Of a stretch of 64,000 bases of DNA, positions 43,324-52,207 are shown piece by piece. The DNA lies in NCBI GenBank assembly GCA_017504165.1, contig JAFVRR010000011.1, positions 248,001-312,000 on the forward strand, given 5' to 3'. A program made the position numbers and the translations under genes. How positions within the stretch are numbered: position 1 is the first letter of the stretch; each line of letters begins with the position of its first letter. Under the pieces are notes generated by a model, which had not been told where the DNA came from, searched no databases, and worked only from the letters and a program-made list of their open reading frames with translations. The DNA is from Clostridia bacterium (GTDB lineage: Bacteria > Bacillota > Clostridia > Christensenellales > Borkfalkiaceae).

Positions 43324-44232
43324 TTATATTCTTAAATCTTTACCGTTAAATGGAATAATAGCAGTTGATTTTTTATCGGAAATTCTAGATAAAAATCTTT
43401 CGTTGTATCTAGATAAAATTTCACTTGTAGTAAGGTTAGTAGTGATAATAAAATGTTTGTTTTTATCTAATCTTTCGCTAATTATTGCAAGTAAATATTC
43501 GGCAGTAACGTTGTTATATAACGGCTCAGTTCCCAAATCGTCAATAACTAGTAAATCGCACGCGGTTAAAATATCAAAAACTAGTTCGCGGTCAATTTCT
43601 TGGCGGTGAAGTTTTAAAAAGATAGAATTTAATTCGTTAGAAGTTAAAAATACGGTTAACGCTTTCTTTTTATTAAGTTCGCCAATAATTGTCGATGCAA
43701 GGTAGGTTTTACCTGTGCCGACTTTTCCTAAAAATACAAAGTTTTTAACTTCGGTATTAGGAAATTTTTCTACGTATTTTTTAGATATTTCGTAATGTTT
43801 TTCTAATCCGTTAGGAATTTCGCTAGAAAAAGTAGGGTAAACCCTTTCTTTAACGTTTAAACTCTCAAGCGTATATTTCGTTAAAAGGGCGTAGTAGCAT
43901 TTGCATCTTTTATTTTTATAAATGCCGGTATCCTTACATAAGTTGCAAGAGTAACTAAAGTTAAGTTCTTTTAAATATTTATTGTAAATAACAAGTTTTT
44001 CTTTTACTAAACGGTCTCTTTCTTCTTTAAGTTTTGTGGTATTTTCGCTATTTCCGTTAAAATCAAGCATTGCAATTTCATAGTTAAGTTTACCAAGTTT
44101 ACTTGAAATATTAGTGTAATTATCATCATTTAAAAGCCTATCTTCTAAATAGGCTTGCATTGTGAAATTTTCACTCTTTTTAACTTTGAAATAATTATTT
44201 ACTTTATCGTAAAGTTTTTCTAACTTAATCAT
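43324..44232 (-). CDS. dnaI: Primosomal helicase loader, DnaI/DnaC-like ATPase
   Basis: About 302 residues. A helical N-terminal region is followed by a Cys cluster (CNLCKDTG and RCKCYY, about residues 99-115) that probably binds zinc, then an AAA+ domain with Walker A GKVGTGKT and Walker B LLVIDDLGTEP and a terminal sensor Arg region (RYNERFLSRI). It loads the DnaB helicase at origins. The start at 44232 is chosen because AAGG lies six bases ahead; a longer frame reading back to 44262 would overlap dnaD. The gene is one base from the dnaD stop. Confidence 0.93.
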   Translation of the reverse strand: MIKLEKLYDKVNNYFKVKKSENFTMQAYLEDRLLNDDNYTNISSKLGKLNYEIAMLDFNGNSENTTKLKEERDRLVKEKLVIYNKYLKELNFSYSCNLCKDTGIYKNKRCKCYYALLTKYTLESLNVKERVYPTFSSEIPNGLEKHYEISKKYVEKFPNTEVKNFVFLGKVGTGKTYLASTIIGELNKKKALTVFLTSNELNSIFLKLHRQEIDRELVFDILTACDLLVIDDLGTEPLYNNVTAEYLLAIISERLDKNKHFIITTNLTTSEILSRYNERFLSRISDKKSTAIIPFNGKDLRI

Positions 44233-44233
44233 A

Positions 44234-45670
44234 TTATACCTTAAAATCATCAAAAGCATCAACGAGCGAATTTAATTCTTCATTCGTATACGTACGCTCG
44301 TTCTCAAAATGAGAAGATTGCTTTTTAGAGGTTGAATTTGTAAAATTGTTAGGTAGGGCATGTATTTTATCTAACGTAAAAGCGTCTTTACTCTTCCAAT
44401 CGGCTAAAATAGTAGTCATATAAGGAACGAAATTCCTAGTGCCACTAGCGCGAAGAGATGCTTCTAAAATAACTTCGTCCGTAAAATTCCAAGAACGCCA
44501 TAATTTTAAATTATCTCTGTCCCAATCAGTAGGCTTTCTTTGAACGCCAACGTTTGATAAAATCTTGCTAATAAACGCATCGTTTTCGGTAAAATTCTTA
44601 ATATAGTCGGCAATATTAGAGGTTGTAAGTAAGCCTAAATTATATAAATTTTTAACCGTTTCATCCATACTTTCTAAACTGCGCCTATTCTTTCTAAAGC
44701 AGTAATTAGCGATAAAGGTTAGGGTGTCCTCATTATAACCCATAGCAGTCCACGGCGAAACGTAACTTATAACGACGTTATCTAAAACTTCTATGTAAAT
44801 TCCAAGTGTTTTATTGATATTTTTTGCGATATTAAGCAAGTTTTCTTTGTTTTTAAAGTATTCTTTTGCCTCAATGTCGGTAAAGCATTTATTAGAGTAG
44901 AGTTCATCGATAATTTTATCAAGTTTAGTAAAGTTTTTAGTTTTAGTTATTTTAATTACCGATAATATGAACGACTGATCTAAACAATATTTTTCAGTCC
45001 ATTTCTTATAAACTTTAATATCGTCAACGTCAATTTTTCTATTTACGTTTAAAGCCCTTAAAATTTCAGCAATTTCTTTAGATGATACGAAGTAGCCCGA
45101 TAATTCTTTTTCTACAAGTTCAGTAGTAGTTATTCCGCGCGAAATAAAGTCTTTAGCAACTGCAATAATGTATTTATAACTGATATTTGCACCTTTTAAA
45201 TCCACGCAATATTTGCAAATCATAAGTAAAGCTTCGGGGCGAAGGGCACTATTTTCCATAAGTTGAAAGTATTCTTGAAGTTCGCTAATAGATAACATTC
45301 TTTCAGAAATAATAACTTGTACCGCTTTTGAAAAATCTTCGTATTTTTCCGGTTTAAAGCGCTTATAATTCGTAGTAGAATCGTTAACTTGAAGATAATT
45401 TATAGTAAAAGGCTCGTTAGTCATAATAGAAATAAGCCCATATTCTTCCCAATATTTAAAATAATCTTTAACCTCGTTTATTGTAAGGCCAAGTTCTTCC
45501 GCCATGTTAGATATATTGATATCGTTAGGGTTTTGGCATAAATACAAACCGTAAAGATAAACTTTAACGGCGTTTTCCGGTGCAGTAGGTAAGTAATTGG
45601 CAATAAATAAATTGTCAATTATCGTTTTATTTGTATTTTGAATATCTTTAGAAAATGAACAAAATGCCAT
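44234..45670 (-). CDS. dnaD: DnaD domain-containing replication initiation protein
   Basis: A 478-residue protein with an N-terminal winged helix (residues about 20-110: KVYLYGLYLC...EVKDYFKYWEEYGLI) and at least two DnaD-type helical domains, including YNEDTLTFIANYCFRKN near 310 and a last one with the YxxxIxxxW-like pattern YMTTILADWK near 430. Such proteins (DnaD or DnaB of Bacillus) remodel origin DNA and recruit DnaI and the helicase. The neighbouring dnaI supports this. AGGGGTG precedes the ATG, and a promoter lies further upstream. Confidence 0.9.
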   Translation of the reverse strand: MAFCSFSKDIQNTNKTIIDNLFIANYLPTAPENAVKVYLYGLYLCQNPNDINISNMAEELGLTINEVKDYFKYWEEYGLISIMTNEPFTINYLQVNDSTTNYKRFKPEKYEDFSKAVQVIISERMLSISELQEYFQLMENSALRPEALLMICKYCVDLKGANISYKYIIAVAKDFISRGITTTELVEKELSGYFVSSKEIAEILRALNVNRKIDVDDIKVYKKWTEKYCLDQSFILSVIKITKTKNFTKLDKIIDELYSNKCFTDIEAKEYFKNKENLLNIAKNINKTLGIYIEVLDNVVISYVSPWTAMGYNEDTLTFIANYCFRKNRRSLESMDETVKNLYNLGLLTTSNIADYIKNFTENDAFISKILSNVGVQRKPTDWDRDNLKLWRSWNFTDEVILEASLRASGTRNFVPYMTTILADWKSKDAFTLDKIHALPNNFTNSTSKKQSSHFENERTYTNEELNSLVDAFDDFKV

Positions 45671-45698
45671 AATACACCCCTAAATTTATAGTATATAT

Positions 45699-45727
45699 AT
45701 AATAATTTATAATTAAAAATAAATCAA
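45699..45727 (-). promoter_or_regulatory. Promoter of dnaD-dnaI
   Basis: On the - strand TTGATT (45727-45722), 17-base spacer, TATTAT (45704-45699), about 30 bases upstream of the dnaD start. Confidence 0.6.
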
Positions 45728-45924
45728 GTAAATCTCGTTAAATTTTTATAATACACAAAATATAGGTGCGCAATTACAAAAAGGCACTATTTAATTTTTG
45801 TTTTAAATAAATTTTTGTGTTTTTTGAAAAATTGAAAAATATATAATAAGCACGATTATATCGCAAAATATATAATTTTTTCTATTCTTGAATAGATTGT
45901 TTTATTAAAAAAGATTGAAAAAAT

Positions 45925-45954
45925 GCTACATTTTATTTTAATTTAGTGTATAAT
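45925..45954 (+). promoter_or_regulatory. Probable promoter of the hydrolase-like gene
   Basis: A perfect TATAAT (45949-45954) with a weak -35 candidate GCTACA (45925-45930) 18 bases upstream; TTGGAG precedes the ATG at 45986. Confidence 0.5.
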
Positions 45955-45985
45955 ATATATAATTATTTTTTGGAGCAATTAACGT

Positions 45986-47641
45986 ATGCCTAATAAGATT
46001 TTAACACCAATAACGCTTTGGCAAGATTTTGACGATAATTTACCACTTAAAGAAACGGTAATTAAAACCCTTTCTATTGCCAACGTTGACTATAATTACC
46101 TATATTTTTCAGGAAGACAAACTAATATCGGAAGGGTGCGTATTTACGGTATTTATGCCAAACAAAAATCTAACCCACTTGGTTCTATTTTAATTTTACC
46201 AGATTCAAAAGATGAAATCGACCAAGAATTAGTATTTCACTTTGCAAAATTAGGTTATGACGTATTATGCGTAGATTTTCACGGAGAAGGCGAAGATTTT
46301 AAAGATTATACAAAATATCCTAGCGACGTTGATTATGCAAACTACGTAAAATGTGAAAGGTCTTTTAACTACGTTGACAACACGGCAAAAGAAACTTGTT
46401 GGTATGAGTGGACTGCCGTTGCTAGATATGCCGTTAATTTTTTAAAAAGTAAAAATCCGAATATTAAAATAGGCGTTTTAGGTATTAAACACGGCGCAAA
46501 CGTTTTATGGCAACTTTCCGCAATGGATAAAAGGGTAGACGCGTCTATTTTCTTATTCGGCGCAGGTTGGCTTGCATATAAAAACCTATTTAAACTTGAA
46601 GGAAACACGATTGAAATTGACGATGAACGCACTAAATTTTTAGCGGGCATAGAATCTCAAGCATACGCCCAATTCGTTGAATGTCCAACCCTGTATTTAA
46701 CCACGACAAACTCTGATGAATTTGACAGCGAAAGGGCAATGGATACCTTATTGCGTTTAAAAAACGTAGACGATAGTTTCGTCAACTTTATTACTAGCAC
46801 TAAAGCCGTACTTGACCAAAACTCACTTAAAAACTGTGAATTGTTTTTTGAAAAATACCTATTAAATAAAAAAATCACGTTAGGTAAGCCGGAAATTGAC
46901 GTTATTTTTGATGAAGAAGATATTATTTTCAACGTTACCGCTCCTAAAAAATCAGAAATAGAAGAAGTTAAAGTTTACGTTAGTTTTAACGATATAAACC
47001 CTAAAGAAAGAATTTGGTATAACGCTAGTTTTCTTTCTCAAAACAAAAGCGGTACTTATAAATTTGCTCAAAGGGTACTCGGTAACTGTGAAACCGTTAT
47101 CGCTTTTGCCGTAGTCAAGTACAATAACGGATTTACTTCAAGCACACACTACGTTTACAAAAAGGCAAATTTAAAAACGACTTCGGCTTTTCCGTCGTTA
47201 ATTTTCAGTTCTAGTAAAATGCCGTCTAACTTTGTTGTTGAAGATATAAAAGGGGAACTTTACGGCAACGTATTTACTGTACAAGATTCTTATTATTTAA
47301 GCGAAGGACCTTACGGTATTTACGGCATTACGTCAGATAACACGTTAACTTCGTATGCGGTTAGAAAAATAACGCCAAGATTGAACGACGATTCTTTTAT
47401 AAAATTCGATATATATTTAAAAACGCAAGACACCTTAAAAGTTACCTTAAACACCGTTGGTAACGTAAAATTTATGTATTCTTTACCACTTTCAAGCAGC
47501 GAAGAATGGCAAAACATTCAATTAACTTTAGCCGATTTCAAATCGGAACTTGGCCAATCTATTAAAGATTTTGAAAAAATTACGTCAATTTCTATTTCCA
47601 TTCAAGGAACTTTAATGGTCAACAATTTCATTATAATTTAG
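45986..47641 (+). CDS. Alpha/beta-hydrolase fold protein lacking the nucleophile Ser, with C-terminal beta domain
   Basis: A 551-residue protein. Residues about 60-295 show an acetylxylan-esterase/dienelactone-hydrolase-like fold (GSILILPDSKDE, LGYDVLCVDFHGEGED, KIGVLGIKHGANVLWQL, PTLYLTTTNSDEFD). The nucleophile elbow, normally GxSxG, reads GIKHG, so Lys replaces the catalytic Ser. The C-terminal third (about 390-551) is a beta-sandwich resembling a carbohydrate-binding module. No signal peptide is present. It may be a binding or scaffolding pseudoenzyme; the function is unknown. It is followed after seven bases by a DUF951 gene. Confidence 0.65.
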   Translation: MPNKILTPITLWQDFDDNLPLKETVIKTLSIANVDYNYLYFSGRQTNIGRVRIYGIYAKQKSNPLGSILILPDSKDEIDQELVFHFAKLGYDVLCVDFHGEGEDFKDYTKYPSDVDYANYVKCERSFNYVDNTAKETCWYEWTAVARYAVNFLKSKNPNIKIGVLGIKHGANVLWQLSAMDKRVDASIFLFGAGWLAYKNLFKLEGNTIEIDDERTKFLAGIESQAYAQFVECPTLYLTTTNSDEFDSERAMDTLLRLKNVDDSFVNFITSTKAVLDQNSLKNCELFFEKYLLNKKITLGKPEIDVIFDEEDIIFNVTAPKKSEIEEVKVYVSFNDINPKERIWYNASFLSQNKSGTYKFAQRVLGNCETVIAFAVVKYNNGFTSSTHYVYKKANLKTTSAFPSLIFSSSKMPSNFVVEDIKGELYGNVFTVQDSYYLSEGPYGIYGITSDNTLTSYAVRKITPRLNDDSFIKFDIYLKTQDTLKVTLNTVGNVKFMYSLPLSSSEEWQNIQLTLADFKSELGQSIKDFEKITSISISIQGTLMVNNFIII

Positions 47642-47648
47642 GTGAAAA

Positions 47649-47816
47649 ATGAAAATCAATATTGGTGATACAATTACAACGAAAAAAGTACACCCGTGCG
47701 GATCTAACGTTTGGACTATCGTTAGAACCGGCGCGGACGTTAAAATTAAATGTACTAAATGTGAACGCGTTATAATGTTTCCGCTAGACAAATTGGATAA
47801 AATAATCAAAAAGTAG
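47649..47816 (+). CDS. DUF951 family small protein
   Basis: A 55-residue protein from ATG 47649 to TAG 47816, below the length usually listed. It carries the family pattern KKVHPCGSNVWTIVRTGAD then KCTKCERVIMFP, with three Cys (HPCG, KCTKC) that could bind zinc, and a Lys-rich end. GGTGAAAA precedes the start. DUF951 proteins are widespread in Bacillota and their function is unknown; the Cys pattern suggests nucleic acid binding. It lies between the hydrolase-like gene and signal peptidase. Confidence 0.85.
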   Translation: MKINIGDTITTKKVHPCGSNVWTIVRTGADVKIKCTKCERVIMFPLDKLDKIIKK

Positions 47817-47825
47817 GAGTATGAA

Positions 47826-48383
47826 ATGCCCGAAACAACAAAGAATGCTAAAAATAAAAAAATATCCGATATAATTTTTATCGCGATTTCCATAATTTTA
47901 ATAATTTTCGTTATTTTTACGACTAAATTTTGGATTTCGTTATCCGTTGTTGACGGAGACTCTATGAACAACACGCTTGTTGACGGCGATATTTTATTGA
48001 CTGATAACCTTAAAACGCCTAGCCGTTTTGATATTGTTGTATTTAAGCACAGCGAAAGCGAAGATTATATTAAAAGAATAATCGCTATACCTGGCGACGT
48101 AATTTACAATGACGAGCATGGCAACGTTTGGTTACAAAAAAGTGGCGAAGATAAAGCGGAAGTTTTAATTGAGCCATACTTAGAAGAAGGTTTAAAGACT
48201 GGAATTCAATTTTATTGTGAACTTAAAGAAGATGAATACTTCGTAATGGGCGACAATAGGGGAAACAGTCAAGACAGTAGAATATTTGGGGCTATAAAAA
48301 AAGAACAAATTACCGGTATTGTTACTGAATTTTGGGTCAACAAAAAAGATTTAACTACAAAAATATTTAGTTTTAGGAGATAA
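47826..48383 (+). CDS. lepB: Signal peptidase I
   Basis: A 185-residue type I signal peptidase with one N-terminal membrane helix (about 14-34) and an external catalytic domain. The Ser/Lys dyad is S46 (GDSMNN) and K83 (YIKRIIAIPGD), and MGDNRGNSQDSR is the third signature. It removes signal peptides from secreted proteins. AGGAG lies ahead of the ATG, and the gene is one base before the next frame. Confidence 0.95.
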   Translation: MPETTKNAKNKKISDIIFIAISIILIIFVIFTTKFWISLSVVDGDSMNNTLVDGDILLTDNLKTPSRFDIVVFKHSESEDYIKRIIAIPGDVIYNDEHGNVWLQKSGEDKAEVLIEPYLEEGLKTGIQFYCELKEDEYFVMGDNRGNSQDSRIFGAIKKEQITGIVTEFWVNKKDLTTKIFSFRR

Positions 48384-48384
48384 A

Positions 48385-48897
48385 ATGGTCAATTTCTATA
48401 CTCAAAAATATTTAGATGGACTTAAAAAGAAAAAGAAATTACATCTTTTAGTAATAATTACAATAATGTCGATTATGCTAATTACAAACGTAATTATGAT
48501 AATAAATTTTGCAGGTTATCCTTACGGGTCGGGCAAGCGTGTACCTTTTACGGTAACATCTTGTATAATTACAGTTGTATTAACCTTTTTTTCCGGCGTG
48601 TATTATGAAATTATGTACGTACCTGTAAAAAACCACTACGCTAAAGTAGTAGAGGTCCTTACTGGCAAAAAAGACAAATCAAACGTATCGATATTAAGAT
48701 TTAATTATGATGAACTTGATAAATTAGGCGTAAAATTTAGAAGTTTTGACGCTCTTACCTGGTCCGACATTCAAAACGATTACGTTGAAAGAACTATTAT
48801 CTACGATTGTGATTTTTCCGTTAATTTTAATGAAAATCAAATGGTTGACGTAGTTACTTGCGGTAACGTGCTTTTAAGTTATGAGGTGAAAGAATGA
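48385..48897 (+). CDS. Small membrane protein with C-terminal soluble domain (unknown function)
   Basis: A 170-residue protein that I do not recognise. A basic N-terminus (GLKKKKKLH) precedes two membrane helices (about 20-42 and 54-74), then a soluble domain of about 90 residues with alternating hydrophobic residues (SILRFNYDELDKLG, VERTIIYDCDFSV). It lies between signal peptidase I and pepF and overlaps pepF by four bases (ATGA), which suggests cotranscription. Its overall plan resembles the protein at 42891, though sequence similarity is not obvious. Confidence 0.65.
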   Translation: MVNFYTQKYLDGLKKKKKLHLLVIITIMSIMLITNVIMIINFAGYPYGSGKRVPFTVTSCIITVVLTFFSGVYYEIMYVPVKNHYAKVVEVLTGKKDKSNVSILRFNYDELDKLGVKFRSFDALTWSDIQNDYVERTIIYDCDFSVNFNENQMVDVVTCGNVLLSYEVKE

Positions 48898-50663
48898 AAA
48901 GAAGTCAAATAGACAACAAATATAAATGGGCTATTGAAGAAATTTTTGCTTCTGAAAATGAATTTTATTCAGGGCTTACAAATCTTGAAAAACAATTAAA
49001 TTTTTTAAAATTTAAAGGTAAATTAAACGACGCAAAAATAGTAAAGGAATGTTTTGACGAGTTTTATTTAAAAATGGCTGAACTTGAAGTGTACGCCGTT
49101 TACGCAATGATGAAAAAGGATGAAGATGCGTCTAATCCATCGGCAATAAAACTTGAAGGGGCTATAAGTGACGTTGAAATTAAGTTTTCTATGCAAGTTT
49201 CCTTTATTGAGCCTGAACTCACTTCACTTTCTAGTGAAAAATTAGAAGAATACTTAAACGATAAATCTCTTAGTTTATATAAAAACGATATTAAAAAAAT
49301 TATTGATAGTAAACCACACGTATTATCTGAAGAAGTCGAAAGCGTTTTAGCACAAGGCGGTAAGATTTTTGGCGGATTTAAAAAGATTTTCGGTCTTATT
49401 GACGACGTTGATTTGGATTATCCAACTATTTTAGTCGATGGAGAAAGAGTTAAAATAACCGGCTCGACTTATTCGCTTATGTTACAGCATCCAAATAGAG
49501 AAGTTAGAAAAAAAGCGTTTAAAGCCTATTACAAGGCGTACAATAAGGTTTTAAATACAATAACTGCCGTCTATCAAGGCAACGTTGATAAAAACGTATT
49601 TTTCACAAAGGTTAGAAAATATAAATCTTGTTTAGATAGAGCGCTTTTTAGTGAAGAGGTTGATAATGAAGTTTATCTTAATTTAATCGATACCGTTCAC
49701 ACTGCTTTGCCAATTCTTCACAGATACGTTAAAGATAGAAAAGTAGTTTTAGGTCACGATATCAATATGTACGACCTTTACGTACCACTAGTTGAAAACG
49801 CCGACTTAAAACTCGATTTTGAAGACGCGTTTAATCTCGTTAAAGAAGGCTTAAAACCCCTTGGAGAAGATTATTTAAAACTTTTAGATAGGGCAAAAGA
49901 AGAACGTTGGATGGACGTTTACGAAAACGACGGTAAAAGAAGCGGTGCGTATAGCGTTTCTGTTTACAATTTAAAACATCCATACGTTTTATTAAACCAC
50001 ACGAAAACCACTCATAGTGTGTTTACAATCGCACACGAACTTGGCCACGCTATGCATTCATATATGTCTAATAATTATCAACCCGTAACTACTGCCGATT
50101 ATAAAATTTTCGTAGCGGAAGTTGCGTCAACGGTAAACGAAGTGTTACTAATAAAACATTTAATCAACACAGCAACCGACGTAAACGTTAAAAAGTATCT
50201 TTTATCTTATTATTTAGACACGATAAGAACTACCTTATTTAGACAAACTATGTTTGCCGAATTTGAGCATAAAGCACATCAAATAGTAGAAAAGGGCGGT
50301 TCGTTTACCAAAGAAGAACTTAATAAAATCTATCTTAAACTCAATAAATTTTATTACGGTAAAGACGTTAAATCGGATAAGGAAATTTCTTATGAATGGG
50401 CTAGAATTCCACATTTTTATTCCGCATTTTACGTTTATAAATACGCAACGGGCATAATTAGTGCGATTGCTATTGCCGAAAGAATATTATCCAAAGAAAA
50501 AGGTGCGGTAGAAGATTATTTTAAATTCTTATCTTCGGGCTCATCTGACAAACCTGTAGAATTACTCAAAATAGCAGGTGTAGATTTAACTGACGTTAAC
50601 ACTTATAAAAGGGCGTTCAATTCCTTTGAAAATGCTCTTATCGAATTTGAAAAATTAATTTAA
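48894..50663 (+). CDS. pepF: Oligoendopeptidase F
   Basis: A 589-residue cytoplasmic M3 metallopeptidase that degrades oligopeptides. The zinc site HELGH is at about 381-385, with the third ligand Glu in VAEVASTVNE about 25 residues on. The helical N-terminal half (ending in VLNHTKTTHSVFTIAHELG) and SSDKPVELLKIAGVD near the C-terminus are typical. Length is normal for the family (about 600). It overlaps the preceding gene by four bases, and dnaB follows after 11 bases. Confidence 0.95.
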   Translation: MKRSQIDNKYKWAIEEIFASENEFYSGLTNLEKQLNFLKFKGKLNDAKIVKECFDEFYLKMAELEVYAVYAMMKKDEDASNPSAIKLEGAISDVEIKFSMQVSFIEPELTSLSSEKLEEYLNDKSLSLYKNDIKKIIDSKPHVLSEEVESVLAQGGKIFGGFKKIFGLIDDVDLDYPTILVDGERVKITGSTYSLMLQHPNREVRKKAFKAYYKAYNKVLNTITAVYQGNVDKNVFFTKVRKYKSCLDRALFSEEVDNEVYLNLIDTVHTALPILHRYVKDRKVVLGHDINMYDLYVPLVENADLKLDFEDAFNLVKEGLKPLGEDYLKLLDRAKEERWMDVYENDGKRSGAYSVSVYNLKHPYVLLNHTKTTHSVFTIAHELGHAMHSYMSNNYQPVTTADYKIFVAEVASTVNEVLLIKHLINTATDVNVKKYLLSYYLDTIRTTLFRQTMFAEFEHKAHQIVEKGGSFTKEELNKIYLKLNKFYYGKDVKSDKEISYEWARIPHFYSAFYVYKYATGIISAIAIAERILSKEKGAVEDYFKFLSSGSSDKPVELLKIAGVDLTDVNTYKRAFNSFENALIEFEKLI

Positions 50664-50674
50664 AGGTAAAGACT

Positions 50675-52207
50675 ATGGCAAAAGAAGTTATTTCAGCGCT
50701 TCCATACAATTTAGAAGCGGAACAAAGTTTACTTGGCTCTATTATGATAGACCAAGAGTTACAATTTGAAATCTGTTCAAGACTAAAAGTAGAAGATTTT
50801 TATTTAGAGTCTCATAAACTCGTCTACGAAGGAATTTCGGCTATTATTTTAGAAAATAAACCAGTAGATATTGTAACTTTAACCGATAAAATGAAGAAAA
50901 CGCCTGCAGAACTTGGCAGAAGGCGTAACCTTGATATTGCAAAACTTGCTGAAGAAATGGAGAAAAAAACCACTCTTGAAAGGGCAGGCGGTATCGAGTA
51001 TTTAACAGAATTATCTAGAGCAACGCCGTCTGCAGCAAACTACGAATATTATTTGAAAATAGTTAAGCGTGATAGCACTCTTAGAAAATTAATAAGAAGC
51101 GCGGAAGCAATTATTTTAGACGCTAGAACTAGTACCAATAGTGAAGCGTCGGTTGCAAATGCCGAAAAGGCTATTTTTGCCGTTGCCGAAAATTTACAAC
51201 TTAGCGACTTAACAAACCTTAAAGAAAATTTCTCTGAAGTATTAACTTTATTTAAAGATATTCAAGAAAATCCACGCTACATGCAAGGTTTAAACACAGG
51301 TTTTACCGCATACGACAAAATGTCTAACGGTTTACATAAAGGCAATTTAATTATTATTGCCGCGCGTCCTTCCGTTGGTAAATCTACGCTTGCAATGAAC
51401 ATCGTTGAACACGCTGCTCTTAAAAGCAACGCCGTTTGTGCGGTTTTTGCTCTTGAAATGACTAAAAACGAACTTGCCGAACGTATGGCGTACTCAATAA
51501 GCGGTATAACTTCTAAACAAACTAGAAGTGGTAATTTAGACGATGCAGGTTGGAAAAAACTTTGGGACGCTCAAAGACTTATAGATAGTACCGATATTTA
51601 TATTGACGATACTTCTATGACCACCGTTCCTGAAATTTTATCTAAATGCCGTAGACTAAAAGCAATTAAAGGAAAACTCGACTTAATAGTAGTTGACCAT
51701 ATTCAACTTATGAACGCAGTTAAACCTAACGAAAGTAGACAGTCTGAAATTACTGATATTTCTCGTGGTCTTAAAATGATAGCAAAAGAACTTGACGTTC
51801 CCGTAATTGCTCTTTCACAACTTAGCCGTGCCTCCGAAAAGGGGGCTAGAAAGCCTATTTTAAGTGACCTTAGAGAATCGGGCGCAATCGAACAAGACGC
51901 CGACGTAGTTATGTTTATTCATCGTCCTGAAATGACGCCTGACGGAAAATCTGAAGGGGATGAAACAATTAAAAAAGACGAGGCTGAAATTATCGTTGCT
52001 AAAAACCGTTCTGGTGAACGCGGATCTTTCAAATTAGTATTTAAAGGCGAAAAATCTAAGTTTATTAATATTAGTTTTAACGAACCTAAAGAACCAGGTC
52101 CTAGCGATCCGTTTATTAATTCTACGATTGAGCCGGACGACCAAGATTTTTACGATTACACACCGTCTGAAGAGGATATTCCAAGCGAAGATGAACTCCA
52201 ATATTAA
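50675..52207 (+). CDS. dnaB: Replicative DNA helicase DnaB
   Basis: A 510-residue hexameric helicase. The N-terminal primase-interacting domain begins PYNLEAEQSLLGSIM, Walker A RPSVGKST is at about 230-237, the Walker B segment LDLIVVDHIQLM near 345, and the arginine finger region DLRESGAIEQDADVVMFIHR near 410. An insertion of about 15 residues (KTPAELGRRRNLD near 75-90) is unusual relative to typical DnaB. It works with the DnaD and DnaI proteins encoded at 43324-45670. The C-terminal tail is acidic. Confidence 0.97.
   Translation: MAKEVISALPYNLEAEQSLLGSIMIDQELQFEICSRLKVEDFYLESHKLVYEGISAIILENKPVDIVTLTDKMKKTPAELGRRRNLDIAKLAEEMEKKTTLERAGGIEYLTELSRATPSAANYEYYLKIVKRDSTLRKLIRSAEAIILDARTSTNSEASVANAEKAIFAVAENLQLSDLTNLKENFSEVLTLFKDIQENPRYMQGLNTGFTAYDKMSNGLHKGNLIIIAARPSVGKSTLAMNIVEHAALKSNAVCAVFALEMTKNELAERMAYSISGITSKQTRSGNLDDAGWKKLWDAQRLIDSTDIYIDDTSMTTVPEILSKCRRLKAIKGKLDLIVVDHIQLMNAVKPNESRQSEITDISRGLKMIAKELDVPVIALSQLSRASEKGARKPILSDLRESGAIEQDADVVMFIHRPEMTPDGKSEGDETIKKDEAEIIVAKNRSGERGSFKLVFKGEKSKFINISFNEPKEPGPSDPFINSTIEPDDQDFYDYTPSEEDIPSEDELQY

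Larger units (their letters stand above)
45671..45985. other. AT-rich divergent intergenic region
   Basis: 315 bases between divergent dnaD and the hydrolase-like gene. It holds the two promoters listed separately and short A/T tracts (GAAAAATTGAAAAAT near 45826). I see no open frame, tRNA or riboswitch in it. Confidence 0.6.
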
